NCBI GenBank assembly: GCA_022712315.1
Contig: JALAGS010000210.1
Span: forward strand, 56,625 to 120,624
Reading direction: 5' to 3'
DNA: 64,000 nucleotides
DNA from: Sphingobacterium sp.
GTDB lineage: Bacteria; Bacteroidota; Bacteroidia; Sphingobacteriales; Sphingobacteriaceae
This document shows, piece by piece, positions 1 to 9,716 of this stretch; position 1 is the first letter of the stretch, and every line of letters begins with the position of its first letter. The translations under genes were made by a program, and so were the position numbers. Below the pieces are notes generated by a model. That model made no database searches and was not told the DNA's origin. It was given only the letters and a program-made list of their open reading frames with translations.

Positions 1-287
1 TAAATAAACCAGTAGAGATAGAAATAGAAGTCCGAAATTTTGCGGAGCTTGATGAAGTTCTTAACTTTGGCGAAGTGGACCGGATCATGTTAGATAATTT
101 TTCGCCGCAGGATGTAGCCAAAGCTGTTCAGATTATTGACCATCGATTCAAGACAGAGGCCTCTGGGGGAATAACTTTTGACACCATTCGGTCATATGCG
201 GAGGCCGGGGTAGACTATATTTCAGTGGGCGCTTTAACACATAGTGTCAAGAGCTTGGATCTTAGTCTAAAGGCCAAATTAATATAA
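1..287 (+). CDS. nadC: Nicotinate-nucleotide pyrophosphorylase (carboxylating), C-terminal part
   Basis: Quinolinate phosphoribosyltransferase makes nicotinate mononucleotide from quinolinate and PRPP in de novo NAD synthesis in the cytoplasm. Only the last ~95 residues are here; the reading frame is open from base 3 and the start lies left of the window. Family signatures visible are IEVEVRNF-like IEIEVRNFAELDEVL, DRIMLDNF, the EASGGI phosphate-binding segment and GVDYISVGALTHS near the C-terminus. It ends 15 nt before plsY in the same direction, so the two are probably co-transcribed. The family call is firm from these motifs; nothing can be said about the N-terminal half. Confidence 0.93.
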   Translation, partial: NKPVEIEIEVRNFAELDEVLNFGEVDRIMLDNFSPQDVAKAVQIIDHRFKTEASGGITFDTIRSYAEAGVDYISVGALTHSVKSLDLSLKAKLI

Positions 288-302
288 GAACTGATTTAAT
301 TA

Positions 303-953
303 ATGATATCGATTTATTTAGTAACTGCAGTATTACTAGCTTATTTGTTTGGTTCCATACCGACAGCAGTTTGGTTGGGTCAAGCATTTTATGGAGTAGA
401 TGTTCGTGAGTATGGAAGCGGTAATGCTGGAGCAACTAACACCTTTCGCGTGTTGGGCCCCAAAGCGGGATCGATCGTAATGTTTGTAGATATATTTAAG
501 GGGTGGACAGCAACAAACCTGGCCTATTTAATAGAGCTGGGGCAGAATACAAGCGACGTACAATTTGTCAATTTTCAGTTGGCGTTGGGTGTTATCGCGG
601 TGCTGGGGCATTTATTTCCCGTATTTGCAGGATTTAGAGGTGGAAAAGGGGTGGCAACACTATGTGGTATGATTCTCGCGATCCATACACCCGCTGCTTT
701 GGTCTGTGTATCCGTGTTTATCATTATTTTGCTGACCACACATTATGTGTCGTTGGGTTCCATTTCTGCAGGATTTGCATTTCCCTTTAGTTTGGCATTT
801 ATTTTTAAAACAACGATACCTTCTGTTTTACTTTACGGAATAGCCATCTGTATCCTGTTGTTAATTACCCATCAAAAGAATATCGAGCGATTATTGAAGG
901 GGCATGAATCCAAGATTTATCTCTTTAAGAAAAAGGCTAAGGAAAAAGAATAG
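303..953 (+). CDS. plsY: Glycerol-3-phosphate acyltransferase PlsY
   Basis: Integral inner-membrane enzyme that transfers an acyl group from acyl phosphate to glycerol-3-phosphate, the first step of phospholipid synthesis with PlsX. The 216-residue protein has the usual length plus a short lysine-rich tail. Conserved PlsY motifs are present: GSIPTAVWLG near the N-terminus, YGSGNAGATNTFRVLG (motif 1, glycerol-phosphate site), and GFRGGKGVAT (motif 2), separated by hydrophobic helices; five to seven membrane segments can be drawn. It starts 15 nt after nadC, as a second gene of that transcript. The ATG start directly precedes a hydrophobic helix, as expected. Confidence 0.95.
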   Translation: MISIYLVTAVLLAYLFGSIPTAVWLGQAFYGVDVREYGSGNAGATNTFRVLGPKAGSIVMFVDIFKGWTATNLAYLIELGQNTSDVQFVNFQLALGVIAVLGHLFPVFAGFRGGKGVATLCGMILAIHTPAALVCVSVFIIILLTTHYVSLGSISAGFAFPFSLAFIFKTTIPSVLLYGIAICILLLITHQKNIERLLKGHESKIYLFKKKAKEKE

Positions 954-1079
954 GCACAATAATTGCGTTCTCTAAAACGTGTTTAATAATTTATTGTGAA
1001 ATATCCATGATAGAAGAGCTTGGAGCTGCTAATCATCGTTTGGATATTCCATATGGCCATTGAAAGAAAATATATACAT

Positions 1080-1892
1080 ATGAACGGAATATTTAAGTAT
1101 TCAGCTATGGTATTAGCGTGCGTGGCACTGGCATCGGGGCTGTCAGGTTGCGCAACTTCAGCTGTTACCGGGAAAAAATATTTAAAATTGGTCAGTGCTG
1201 ATCAAGTGAACCAGCAAGCTGCATTGGCTTATAAAGATTTTTTATCGAAGAATAGCGCAAAAGTAGTAACCGGGACTGCAGATGCAGCGATGGTTAAACG
1301 TGTTGGTAACAGGCTGGCAACAGCGGTTAACCAATATTTACAAAGCACAGGCCGTGCGAATCAATTTAATTTCAACTGGGAGTTTAACCTTGTAAAAAGT
1401 GACGATGTCAATGCATGGTGTATGCCAGGCGGTAAGGTTGCGGTATATACGGGAATATTACCAGTGACACGGACAGAAGCAGGTTTGGCAACGGTTATGG
1501 GCCACGAGATCGCGCACGCTATTGAAGAGCACTCTGTTGCTCAAGCATCGAATCAGATTGCTTTACAGCTGGGAGGACAGATTTTAGGGTCAGCTGCAGG
1601 GGTTTCTGGGAACAGTACGCTCGGTGTTTTCAACAATCTTTATGGTCTGGGCGGTAATTTAGCGCAATTGAAATTTTCAAGAAGCGATGAATCAGATGCA
1701 GATGCTGCGGGTTTGATCATTATGGCTTTGGCTGGCTACAATCCAAATGAAGCGGTCGATTTCTGGAAACGTATGGCATCCGGTAGCCAAAAAGGACAGC
1801 CTGAGTTTTTGAGTACCCACCCGAGTGATGAACGACGGATTGCGGATATTCAGAAATTGATTCCGAATGCAATGAAATATTATAAAAAATAG
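1080..1892 (+). CDS. M48 family metalloprotease, lipoprotein (LoiP/BepA-like)
   Basis: Zinc metalloprotease of family M48, probably anchored to the outer membrane from the periplasm and acting in envelope protein quality control (role inferred from family). I chose the ATG at 1080 because it gives a clean lipoprotein signal: hydrophobic stretch, then LSGC lipobox with Cys around residue 22; an upstream TTG extension at 1020 would bury this signal. The zinc site is HEIAH (residues 142-146) inside GHEIAHAIEEHS, and the third ligand is probably in SRSDESDADAAG. The C-terminal FLSTHPSDERRIADI is also typical of M48C proteins. At 270 residues the length is normal. Its own terminator follows. Confidence 0.93.
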   Translation: MNGIFKYSAMVLACVALASGLSGCATSAVTGKKYLKLVSADQVNQQAALAYKDFLSKNSAKVVTGTADAAMVKRVGNRLATAVNQYLQSTGRANQFNFNWEFNLVKSDDVNAWCMPGGKVAVYTGILPVTRTEAGLATVMGHEIAHAIEEHSVAQASNQIALQLGGQILGSAAGVSGNSTLGVFNNLYGLGGNLAQLKFSRSDESDADAAGLIIMALAGYNPNEAVDFWKRMASGSQKGQPEFLSTHPSDERRIADIQKLIPNAMKYYKK

Positions 1893-1905
1893 ATAGTCCA
1901 TACAA

Positions 1906-1948
1906 AATAAAAAGAGTCGTCTGCCAATGGCAGACGACTCTTTTTATT
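1906..1948. terminator. Bidirectional intrinsic terminator
   Basis: A near-perfect hairpin with arms GAGTCGTCTGCC and GGCAGACGACTC is extended on both sides by A and T runs, so it has a U-tract in both directions. It lies between the convergent M48 protease gene and the DUF5362-type gene and should serve both. Confidence 0.9.
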
Positions 1949-1969
1949 TGTGCCTTATTTATGGTTGTA

Positions 1970-2446
1970 TTATACGCCGGCTATGGCGTCACTTATACCA
2001 AGTATAACTCCAAATATCAAGCCCATGCAGTTAAATGCAATGGTGATAATAACCATGATGCCAATAAATTTATAGTGTTTTTTGAGCGCATCTAAACACA
2101 GTTCCAATTGGATACTGTCGCGGTTTTCGATTGCTTTTTTCGCTTTTGATCCGAAATTATAAAGGAAATAAATTGGAAGGCAGAAGAAAGCAAGAAACAG
2201 CAGATAGAGTACACCGAATGTGGATAAAGCCTCTGCCGTTACATATTCGTCGGCACCGAGTGACAGTGCACTGGCTCCGAAGATTAAGCTGACCATGGTG
2301 ATGGCGGAGATTCCGATGAAAATAAAACAGACAATGGCCAAAAAATTGGCCCACTTGGCTGCTGAAGCCAAGAATGAAAGCCCTGCAGGAGATAGTTTAA
2401 TGTCTGCGGGTTCTTGAAAAGAAGAATTTTGAATACCGTCTTCCAT
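1970..2446 (-). CDS. DUF5362-like four-helix membrane protein
   Basis: A 158-residue integral membrane protein of unknown function. It starts with a soluble N-terminus of about 30 residues, then hydrophobic segments around residues 33-57, 72-95 and 130-155, with a charged stretch KKAIENRDSIQLELCLDALKKHYK between the second and third. This architecture (helices flanking a conserved charged cytoplasmic loop before the last pair of helices) matches the DUF5362 family common in Bacteroidota. It is monocistronic and convergent with the protease gene. No catalytic motif is visible, so I assign no function. Confidence 0.7.
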   Translation of the reverse strand: MEDGIQNSSFQEPADIKLSPAGLSFLASAAKWANFLAIVCFIFIGISAITMVSLIFGASALSLGADEYVTAEALSTFGVLYLLFLAFFCLPIYFLYNFGSKAKKAIENRDSIQLELCLDALKKHYKFIGIMVIITIAFNCMGLIFGVILGISDAIAGV

Positions 2447-2854
2447 GAAGCATAAATTATTAGGTGTGCGAATTTCTGAAAAGTTCTCGGCTTTTGAAAC
2501 AAGTTTTTAAAGAAACCATTAAGCAACAACAATCGTTTAGATTTTTTGATAAGATTAGGCTTGCGGTAGCTCAAATGCTACAAAAAACTGAGTTGTTTAA
2601 TAAAATTCTCGATTGACAGAAAATTAGCTAATTTTTTTCAAAAACTTAAATTCCGATTGGAAGAATGTTGTTACAAAAGAATTTCACGGATTTGATGTGG
2701 AAAACTATTTTTGATCCGTTTGTATGGAGGGGGAAGCTGGTTTAAAACATGTTACAACGTTTTTTTTACGGATAAATTGTACGTTAATATAATAATTTTA
2801 CTGTGTATTTTATGAAGTATGTGTGGTTTAGTGTGTTAAGTTTATATTAAGTCC

Positions 2855-2884
2855 TTTGTAATTTGAAATCTCTTAGTAATTTTG
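2855..2884 (+). promoter_or_regulatory. Bacteroidota-type promoter upstream of the Oar-like receptor
   Basis: TTTG at 2855-2858 and TAATTTTG at 2877-2884, 18 nt apart, match the Bacteroidota sigma-A pattern TTTG-N19-TAnnTTTG. Transcription would start near 2890, giving a leader of about 20 nt before the ATG at 2913. The rest of the 2447-2854 gap is AT-rich and I see no gene or clear structure in it. Confidence 0.7.
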
Positions 2885-2912
2885 CTTAACATTTTTTAAC
2901 AAATCACATTAT

Positions 2913-5900
2913 ATGAAAAGATCTTTACTCTTTTTCGCTCTTGTTATGGCTAGTTATGGTGCTGTACAAGCTCAGGTTACAACAAGTAGCGTTACAGGTA
3001 TTGTAAAAGAGGCAAACGGACAGTTCACATCGGGAGCAACAATTAAAGCTACACACGTGCCATCAGGAACTGTTTATTCTGGCTCGGCTAACGCTGCAGG
3101 TCGGTTCAACTTAGCGAATATGCGTGTTGGCGGACCTTACAAAATTGAAGTAACCTATGTAGGACAACAACCTATCGTGTATGAAGATGTTTATTTGCAA
3201 TTAGGTGAACCATTCGTAGTAAATCCTGTTTTCGGCGATTCAGCGACTAATCTTGAAGAAGTAGTTGTTACAAGAGCTGGTGTTTTAAAAGGAGAGCGAA
3301 ATGGAGCATCTACCATTGTTGGGCGTCGTCAGATCGAAAATTTGCCTACAATTACTAGAAGTGTAAATGATTTAACCCGTTTAACTCCTCAGGCTAACGG
3401 AACTGCAATTGGTGGGGGAAATTACCGTGCTAATAACTTTACTGTTGACGGTGCTAACTTCAATAACCAATTCGGTATCGGCCAAAATATTCCAGCAAAC
3501 GGTTCTCCAATTTCTATTGATGCATTGGAGCAGATTTCAGTGAATGTAACTCCTTTTGACGTTCGTCAATCAGGTTTTACAGGTGCTTCAATCAATGCTG
3601 TAACACGTTCTGGTCGTAACGATTTCTTTGGTTCAGCTTTTTATACTGGACGATCAGACAAACAACAGGGAAATCGCGTAAATGATGTGGTATTTACACC
3701 AAATGATTTAAGTGTAAAACAATATGGGGTAAGTTTGGGCGGTCCAATTATTAAGAACAAGTTATTCTTCTTTGTGAATGTTGAACAATTGAAGCAAACT
3801 GAGCCCGGACCAAATAGAGTTGCTTCCAATGATAATCTTGTATACGGAGTTGCAGGTACTCCATCCTATGTTGCTAGACCTACTGAAAAATTCATGAATG
3901 AAGTGGGGGATTATTTGAGAAGCACTTACGGTTATGATCCAGGTGCGTATCAAGGATATTCGAATAAAAGTAATAATGATAAGATATTCGCAAGGATAGA
4001 TTGGAATATTTCTGACAATCATAAAATTAATTTCCGTTATAACCAGACAAAAGGAAAATCACCTAATACGATCAGTTCGTCCAATACCGGTGCAAATATA
4101 CCTAGTGCGTATCCTACAAATCGTACGACAACCAATGCGATGACTTTCCAAAATTCAAATTATTGGCAAGAAACCAATTTGTACTCAGGGACAGTTGAAT
4201 ACACCGGTAAAATCGGTAATGTAAATCACTCTGCTCGTTTATCGTATGTAAATCAGGATGAGCCAAGAAGCGTGATGGGAAATTTATTTCCGTTGGTAGA
4301 TATTAGGGATGGAATTGCTGGAAATACAGGTAACGTCCTAGTTTCTTTTGGTCCAGACCCATTTACTTATGGAAATCTTCGTTCGGTAAAAACTTGGACG
4401 GCAAATTATGATGCGAATTATACATTAAATGATCATTATTTTACGGCTGGACTTCAATACGAAACCTCGCGTACAAAAAATGGTTTCCAACGCTTTGGAA
4501 CAGGATATTACATGTTTAATACCTGGGATGACTTTAAAGCAGGAAAACCGGCAATTAACTATGCGTTAACTTATCCTTTAACGGCTGATGGTTCACAGGC
4601 TTATCCAAGCTTTAAATTCGCACAGTACTCTTTGTATTTGCAAGACCAATATACTGTTAATGAGAAATTGAAATTAACAGCAGGTGTACGTTTGGAACTT
4701 CCAACATATCCGGATGTATCAGAAATGAAAACTCACCCATTGTTACAGAGTTTAGATTTCGCAAATGGTTTAAATTTGAACACTGGAGCGATGCCTAAAT
4801 CACGCGTGATGGTTTCTCCTCGTTTTGGATTTAACTATGATGTAAGAGGCGATAGATCATTCATTGTACGCGGTGGTACAGGTATATTTACGGGACGTAT
4901 TCCATATGTTTGGATTGTAGCACAATCAGGAGATGCTGGAATGCTTCAATTTACTAAGACATACCAAGTTGGGGATGCTAATATGCCAGCATTTAGCCCT
5001 GATATCAAAGCGAATTATCCAGCTAATCCTGATGCGCCGGGCACGACTTTGCCAGGAAATATGTCAGCAATGGATGTAAATCTGAAATTCCCTTCCACAT
5101 GGAAATCAAGTTTAGCAGTTGATTACAAGCTACCTTGGGGTGTAGTCGGTACAGTAGAAGCTATCTATAATAAAGATATCAATGCTGTTGTAGCTAAGAA
5201 TGTGAATTTGGTTGATCCAACTGCGATGAGTATTGCTGGATATGGAGATTCTAGATTTATTTTCCCAAATGCGAATGTAGATAAGTACATTTATAAATTG
5301 GATAGTAAAACAAGCTTACCTAGCAAAACTGCAACAGGTCAATTTATTCCAACCTATATGACGAATGTAAAAGGTGGACATTACTATTCGGTGACTGCTC
5401 AATTGCAAAAAAGTTTCGATAAAGGGTTTTCTGGAATGATCGCATATACAAGAAGCGGTGCTAAAAACTACGGAGATGGCGCGGGAGATCAAATTCAAAA
5501 TTTATGGTCGATCCCTATGCAGGCAAATGGAAATTCTAACAATCCGGAGCTTGGATATACAACAAATATTGTTCCTCACCGTTTAATGGGATCTGTAACT
5601 TATACCAATAATTGGATTGGCAAATTGAATACCTCGATGACTTTATTCTATATTGGTAGTTCAATGGGTAGATATTCTTATTCTTACAATGGTGACTTTA
5701 ACCGTGATGGGGTAAGTAATAATGATTTGCTTTACATTCCTAAAGATAGATCTGAATTAAAATTTGTTGATATTGCAGCAGGAAACTCAAACTACGGTGG
5801 TATTGGTTATACCGCTAAAGAACAAGAGGAAATTTTCTGGAATTTGGTAGACGGTAATAAATATCTTAGAGATCATAAAGGAAAATCTGTTGAACGTAAT

Positions 5901-6233
5901 GGAGCCGTTGCACCATGGAGACATCAGTTTGACTTCCACTTATCACAAGAAATCTTTAGAGGAATCGCAGGTGGAAATAATTCATTGGAGTTCTTTTGGG
6001 ATGTGATGAATATTGGTAACTTATTTAATTCTTCTTGGGGTGTTTTCAAATTAAACAATAGTGCTTTATTAGCACCAGCGAATACTTCTAGTATAACGCC
6101 TGATGGTACAACTGTGCCAACGTTTAGAATGGGATATGCAAATGGTGGTATCATTAAAGAATTGAACAGACCAAATGAAACAATTACTTCAACTTATTAT
6201 ATGCAGTTCGGCGTTAAATTTAAATTTAACTAG
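2913..6233 (+). CDS. Oar-like TonB-dependent receptor with N-terminal carboxypeptidase-regulatory-like domain
   Basis: Outer-membrane beta-barrel of 1106 residues. Order of parts: signal peptide ending at VQAQ (residue ~21), a CarboxypepD_reg-like beta-sandwich (TGIVKEANGQFTSGATI, residues ~28-105), a TonB-box-like NLEEVVVT stretch (~115), a plug domain (RRQIENLPTITRSVNDLTRLTP to NAVTRSGRNDFFGSAFY), and a long barrel ending in aromatic FKFN. It resembles the Oar subfamily rather than SusC: there is no adjacent SusD and the plug is of the simple kind. Cargo is unknown. The gene is monocistronic, with its own consensus promoter and a strong terminator, which suggests constitutive, probably high expression. 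Codon use favours A/T, compared with the more GC-rich PUL genes that follow. Confidence 0.9.
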   Translation: MKRSLLFFALVMASYGAVQAQVTTSSVTGIVKEANGQFTSGATIKATHVPSGTVYSGSANAAGRFNLANMRVGGPYKIEVTYVGQQPIVYEDVYLQLGEPFVVNPVFGDSATNLEEVVVTRAGVLKGERNGASTIVGRRQIENLPTITRSVNDLTRLTPQANGTAIGGGNYRANNFTVDGANFNNQFGIGQNIPANGSPISIDALEQISVNVTPFDVRQSGFTGASINAVTRSGRNDFFGSAFYTGRSDKQQGNRVNDVVFTPNDLSVKQYGVSLGGPIIKNKLFFFVNVEQLKQTEPGPNRVASNDNLVYGVAGTPSYVARPTEKFMNEVGDYLRSTYGYDPGAYQGYSNKSNNDKIFARIDWNISDNHKINFRYNQTKGKSPNTISSSNTGANIPSAYPTNRTTTNAMTFQNSNYWQETNLYSGTVEYTGKIGNVNHSARLSYVNQDEPRSVMGNLFPLVDIRDGIAGNTGNVLVSFGPDPFTYGNLRSVKTWTANYDANYTLNDHYFTAGLQYETSRTKNGFQRFGTGYYMFNTWDDFKAGKPAINYALTYPLTADGSQAYPSFKFAQYSLYLQDQYTVNEKLKLTAGVRLELPTYPDVSEMKTHPLLQSLDFANGLNLNTGAMPKSRVMVSPRFGFNYDVRGDRSFIVRGGTGIFTGRIPYVWIVAQSGDAGMLQFTKTYQVGDANMPAFSPDIKANYPANPDAPGTTLPGNMSAMDVNLKFPSTWKSSLAVDYKLPWGVVGTVEAIYNKDINAVVAKNVNLVDPTAMSIAGYGDSRFIFPNANVDKYIYKLDSKTSLPSKTATGQFIPTYMTNVKGGHYYSVTAQLQKSFDKGFSGMIAYTRSGAKNYGDGAGDQIQNLWSIPMQANGNSNNPELGYTTNIVPHRLMGSVTYTNNWIGKLNTSMTLFYIGSSMGRYSYSYNGDFNRDGVSNNDLLYIPKDRSELKFVDIAAGNSNYGGIGYTAKEQEEIFWNLVDGNKYLRDHKGKSVERNGAVAPWRHQFDFHLSQEIFRGIAGGNNSLEFFWDVMNIGNLFNSSWGVFKLNNSALLAPANTSSITPDGTTVPTFRMGYANGGIIKELNRPNETITSTYYMQFGVKFKFN

Positions 6234-6263
6234 GAAATAGTAATATAGTAAAATTAGTTTACT

Positions 6264-6305
6264 ACACCCCAAAAGCTTTCACCAAGCTTTTGGGGTGTTT
6301 TTATT
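6264..6305 (+). terminator. Intrinsic terminator of the Oar-like gene
   Basis: A 15-bp stem formed by ACACCCCAAAAGCTT and AAGCTTTTGGGGTGT with a 5-nt loop is followed by a T-rich run. It lies 30 nt after the receptor stop codon. Confidence 0.92.
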
Positions 6306-6433
6306 TATAGAATTGCACTACGGAAAACGCCTAGGCAAATACCGATATTTCCACCTAAAAGAACAAAATATACCCCCTCAAAACAGACCGTCCCTCCGAT
6401 ATTTGGTTTATAACTAAATTATAAACCCGACTG

Positions 6434-7573
6434 ATGATGAAGCAGTTTTGTATGTCCATACTCCTGGGTATTGGCGTCTGCATGTCTCTTTGTACTTTTG
6501 CACAAAGTATGGACCTGGTCAATTGGCCAAAGCAGGCTGATCCCAAATTAATAGGTGATCTGGTGGCACAACGTTTTGTGGCAAGCCCACATAACAGTTT
6601 CAAACCACCGGCTCCCCCAAAATCAATTACCTATCCCGAAGTCTGTACCTGGTATGGGGCATTGAAGTATGCCGAAGTGAGCAACAATAAGAAACTACTG
6701 GAGCAATTGACGCATCGGTTTATGCCACTTTTTGACACCGAAAAACACTTGGTCCCCAAACCTTGGCATGTGGATTTTTGTGTCTTTGGAACAGTGCCGC
6801 TGGAACTCTATCAGCAAACAAAAGACCAGAAATTCAAAACGATGGGAATGCGTTTTGCCAATGCACAATGGACAATTCCGATCGATTCTCCCCAGGTTGT
6901 CAAAGACAGCTATCAGAAATTTCTCGATAAAGGCCTGACTTGGCAGACTCGCTACTGGATCGACGACATGTATATGATTACCATGATTCAGTCCAAAGCT
7001 TTTCATGTGACGGGTGATCCACAATATATTGATCGGGCAGCGCATGAAATGGTTGTCTACCTCGATACCATTCAAAAAGAAAATGGCCTTTTTTATCATG
7101 CCCCTGATGCACCTTTCTTCTGGGGGCGTGGCAATGGTTGGATGGCTGCGGGCATGAGCGAATTGCTCTCTTCATTGCAGCACAATAACCCCAATAGACC
7201 CAAAATATTGGCTTCTTATCACAAAATGATGGTGAGCCTCAAAAAGTATCAACGTCCGGATGGCCTATGGGGCCAATTGATCGATAAACCTGAATCCTGG
7301 GTGGAAACTTCGGGCTCCGCCATGTTTACCTATGCGATTATCCTGGGCATAAAAAATGGTTGGCTCGATGCCGCAACATATACGCCGATCGCACGCAGGG
7401 CCTGGATAGCTTTGACTGGTTATATCAATAAGGAAGGGGATATTGCCAATGTCTGCGAAGGCACCAACCGGAAAAACGACTACCAGTATTATTTAGATCG
7501 AAAACAGAAAACTGGGGATATGCACGGTCAAGCTCCTCTACTCTGGTGTGTGTATGCTTTGTTAAAAAAATAA
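6434..7573 (+). CDS. GH105 family unsaturated uronyl hydrolase
   Basis: Secreted or periplasmic glycoside hydrolase that removes the 4,5-unsaturated uronic acid left at the non-reducing end after a polysaccharide lyase has cut. After a signal peptide ending near residue 24 (CTFAQ), the (alpha/alpha)6-barrel signatures are clear: YWIDDMYM at residues 174-181 with the probable catalytic Asp (177 or 178), FWGRGNGWMAAG, LWGQLIDKPESWVETSGSAMFTYAI written in family order, and NVCEGT near the end. At 379 residues the length is normal. It is the first gene of PUL 1 and stops 7 nt before the GH31 gene. The lyase whose products it would process is probably the PL6 enzyme at the other end of the locus. 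The exact uronic acid and linkage cannot be read from sequence. Confidence 0.9.
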   Translation: MMKQFCMSILLGIGVCMSLCTFAQSMDLVNWPKQADPKLIGDLVAQRFVASPHNSFKPPAPPKSITYPEVCTWYGALKYAEVSNNKKLLEQLTHRFMPLFDTEKHLVPKPWHVDFCVFGTVPLELYQQTKDQKFKTMGMRFANAQWTIPIDSPQVVKDSYQKFLDKGLTWQTRYWIDDMYMITMIQSKAFHVTGDPQYIDRAAHEMVVYLDTIQKENGLFYHAPDAPFFWGRGNGWMAAGMSELLSSLQHNNPNRPKILASYHKMMVSLKKYQRPDGLWGQLIDKPESWVETSGSAMFTYAIILGIKNGWLDAATYTPIARRAWIALTGYINKEGDIANVCEGTNRKNDYQYYLDRKQKTGDMHGQAPLLWCVYALLKK

Positions 7574-7580
7574 GCCAATT

Positions 7581-9716
7581 ATGAGAAGATTATGGACAAT
7601 TTTGCTGTTATTGCTCGCCTTAAAAGCGCCTGCACAAAGCCTGCGCTTTCAGGAGCAATACCCCGGTGTATGGAAAGCCGTATTTGGAAAGCCCGATACA
7701 TATACTTTGCTCGGCGCAGCCGGAGCAAAGCCCCAGGCGGCAACGCTCGAACGACTGCAGTCTGTTGATTTTCCCTTACCCAAGATGGAGGTGCATGCCG
7801 AACTGATCGATGGTAAAACTTACCTACGATTCCCATTGCAAAAGAATGAACAGATCTATGGACTGGGGCTCAATTTTCAGACGGTACATCAGCGGGGCAA
7901 GATTCTCAATCTGCACGTGGATCACTATGGCGGCAAGGACAATGGCCGTACCCATGCGCCGGTTCCATTCTACGTTTCTTCCAGAGGATACGGTGTACTG
8001 ATCAATTCAGCACAATATTTAACCTATTATGTCGGAACGGGTGTACGTAAAGATGCCAAGGTTCCTGCAGAAGTAAAAGACCGCAATACCGATAAAAGCT
8101 GGAACTCCCGCCCTTACTCGGATGCTGTGGAGGTATATGTACCCACAGCAGGTGCCGAAATTTATGTGTTCGCGGGTATCAATCCGCTCGATGCCATCAA
8201 ACGCTATAACCTCTTTTGTGGCGGTGGCACATTGCCACCGAAGTGGGGACTTGGTTTCACACAGCGTGTGCAAAAGCTTTATACAGCAGATGAAGTCATT
8301 AAAGAAGCTGCCGAATTTGAAGAACATGGTTTTCCGCTCGATTTTATCGGACTTGAACCGGGCTGGCAATCCAAAGCTTATCCCTGTTCATTTGAATGGG
8401 ATGCTGGGCGTTTTCCAGATCCAGCAGCCTTGGTCAAAACATTAGCCGATAAAGGTGTGCGTCTAAACCTCTGGACAAACCCCTATGTTTCGCCTGATGC
8501 TCCCATCAGCAAGTCAATTGAGCCTTTTACAGGATCTCATACCGTGTGGAACGGTACTGTTCCTGATTTAAATCACCCCGATGCAAAGCGTATCCTCGCA
8601 GACCAGCTGAGCCGATCGCAGATCAATATTGGAATCAGTGGCTATAAGATTGACGAAGTAGATGGTTACGACTACTACCTGTGGCCAGACATGGCCAAAT
8701 TTCCATCGGGCATCAGTGGAATTCAAATGCGACAAACCTATGGCGTGCTTGCACAGAGGTTGACCGATAGTCTATACCGTCAGCAGAATAAACGAACTTT
8801 TGGACTTGTACGTGCTTCCAACGCCGGAGCCAACAATATGCCTTATGTCATTTACAATGACTATTACAGCCATCAGGATTTTATTACTGCATTGGTCAAT
8901 AGTGGTTTTTGCGGTGTGCTATGGACGCCGGAGGTTAGGGGTTCCAAAACCGGAGAAGAGTGGCTGCGCCGTTTTCAAACGGTCGTATTTTCACCGATGG
9001 CTATGATCAATGCCTGGTCCAGTGGGACTAAACCCTGGTCTTTTCCCGAAGTCGCAGAGAAAGTGAAGTATTATGCGCAATTGCGTATGGAATTGTTGCC
9101 CTACCTGTACAGTGAATTTGCAAAATACCATTTTGAAGGAACACCGCCTTTCCGGGCCATGGTACTCGAAGATGGGTTCCAGGGGTATACAAATTCGACT
9201 TTGGGTAACCAGGATCTCGAAACGAATCCTTACCTGGAAGCGGTAAATAAGGAAGTGAAAGATCAATACATGTGTGGTGAGTATCTTTTGGTCGCACCAT
9301 TATTTACGGGCGAATCCTCCCGCAAAGTGCTTTTGCCCAAGGGCAACTGGTACGATTTCTATTCGGGACGTTATGTCGGTAATGGAGAGGAGATCGTTGC
9401 TAAACCCGAAGATGATCGGATACCTGTATATGTTAAAGATGGCGGGATCATCCCGATGACAGCAGCAAGGCTCCATGTCCCGGCAACCGGTGAAAAAGTA
9501 GATCTGATCATTCGGCATTATGGTGAAAAGGAGGGGGGGTATAACCTATATGATGACGATGGTATAAGTTTCGACTATGAGAAAGGTGCTTATTCCTGGC
9601 GTCGCATACAAATTAAAAGAAAAGCCGGTGGAAAATTGGTAGGGGAGCTGTCTCCGGCAAGCAAAAATAAACCTGATAATTTCGGTACAATAAGGTTTGA
9701 GTGGATGGGTCAATGA
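7581..9716 (+). CDS. GH31 family alpha-glycosidase
   Basis: Retaining alpha-glycosidase (alpha-glucosidase, alpha-xylosidase or alpha-galactosidase subfamilies all occur in GH31). Signal peptide up to about residue 19 (KAPAQS). An N-terminal beta-sandwich (to ~215) is followed by the (beta/alpha)8 barrel. LDFIGLEPGWQ (residues 253-263) is the strand carrying substrate contacts, and KIDEVDG contains the likely nucleophile Asp358. The region FGLVRASNAGANNMPYVIYNDYY should carry the acid/base. A C-terminal beta-sandwich ends in a DUF5110-like part. The usual GH31 nucleophile motif is WxDMNE; the variant KIDEVDG suggests a non-starch specificity. It is the second gene of PUL 1, 7 nt after GH105. 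The substrate cannot be assigned more closely. Confidence 0.9.
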   Translation: MRRLWTILLLLLALKAPAQSLRFQEQYPGVWKAVFGKPDTYTLLGAAGAKPQAATLERLQSVDFPLPKMEVHAELIDGKTYLRFPLQKNEQIYGLGLNFQTVHQRGKILNLHVDHYGGKDNGRTHAPVPFYVSSRGYGVLINSAQYLTYYVGTGVRKDAKVPAEVKDRNTDKSWNSRPYSDAVEVYVPTAGAEIYVFAGINPLDAIKRYNLFCGGGTLPPKWGLGFTQRVQKLYTADEVIKEAAEFEEHGFPLDFIGLEPGWQSKAYPCSFEWDAGRFPDPAALVKTLADKGVRLNLWTNPYVSPDAPISKSIEPFTGSHTVWNGTVPDLNHPDAKRILADQLSRSQINIGISGYKIDEVDGYDYYLWPDMAKFPSGISGIQMRQTYGVLAQRLTDSLYRQQNKRTFGLVRASNAGANNMPYVIYNDYYSHQDFITALVNSGFCGVLWTPEVRGSKTGEEWLRRFQTVVFSPMAMINAWSSGTKPWSFPEVAEKVKYYAQLRMELLPYLYSEFAKYHFEGTPPFRAMVLEDGFQGYTNSTLGNQDLETNPYLEAVNKEVKDQYMCGEYLLVAPLFTGESSRKVLLPKGNWYDFYSGRYVGNGEEIVAKPEDDRIPVYVKDGGIIPMTAARLHVPATGEKVDLIIRHYGEKEGGYNLYDDDGISFDYEKGAYSWRRIQIKRKAGGKLVGELSPASKNKPDNFGTIRFEWMGQ

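Noticed and set aside
6323..6333. Minus-strand match of 10 out of 11 bases to the start of the spacer at 19534
   Set aside because: Such a short match with one mismatch is expected by chance in 64 kb; pairing does not extend further into the spacer.
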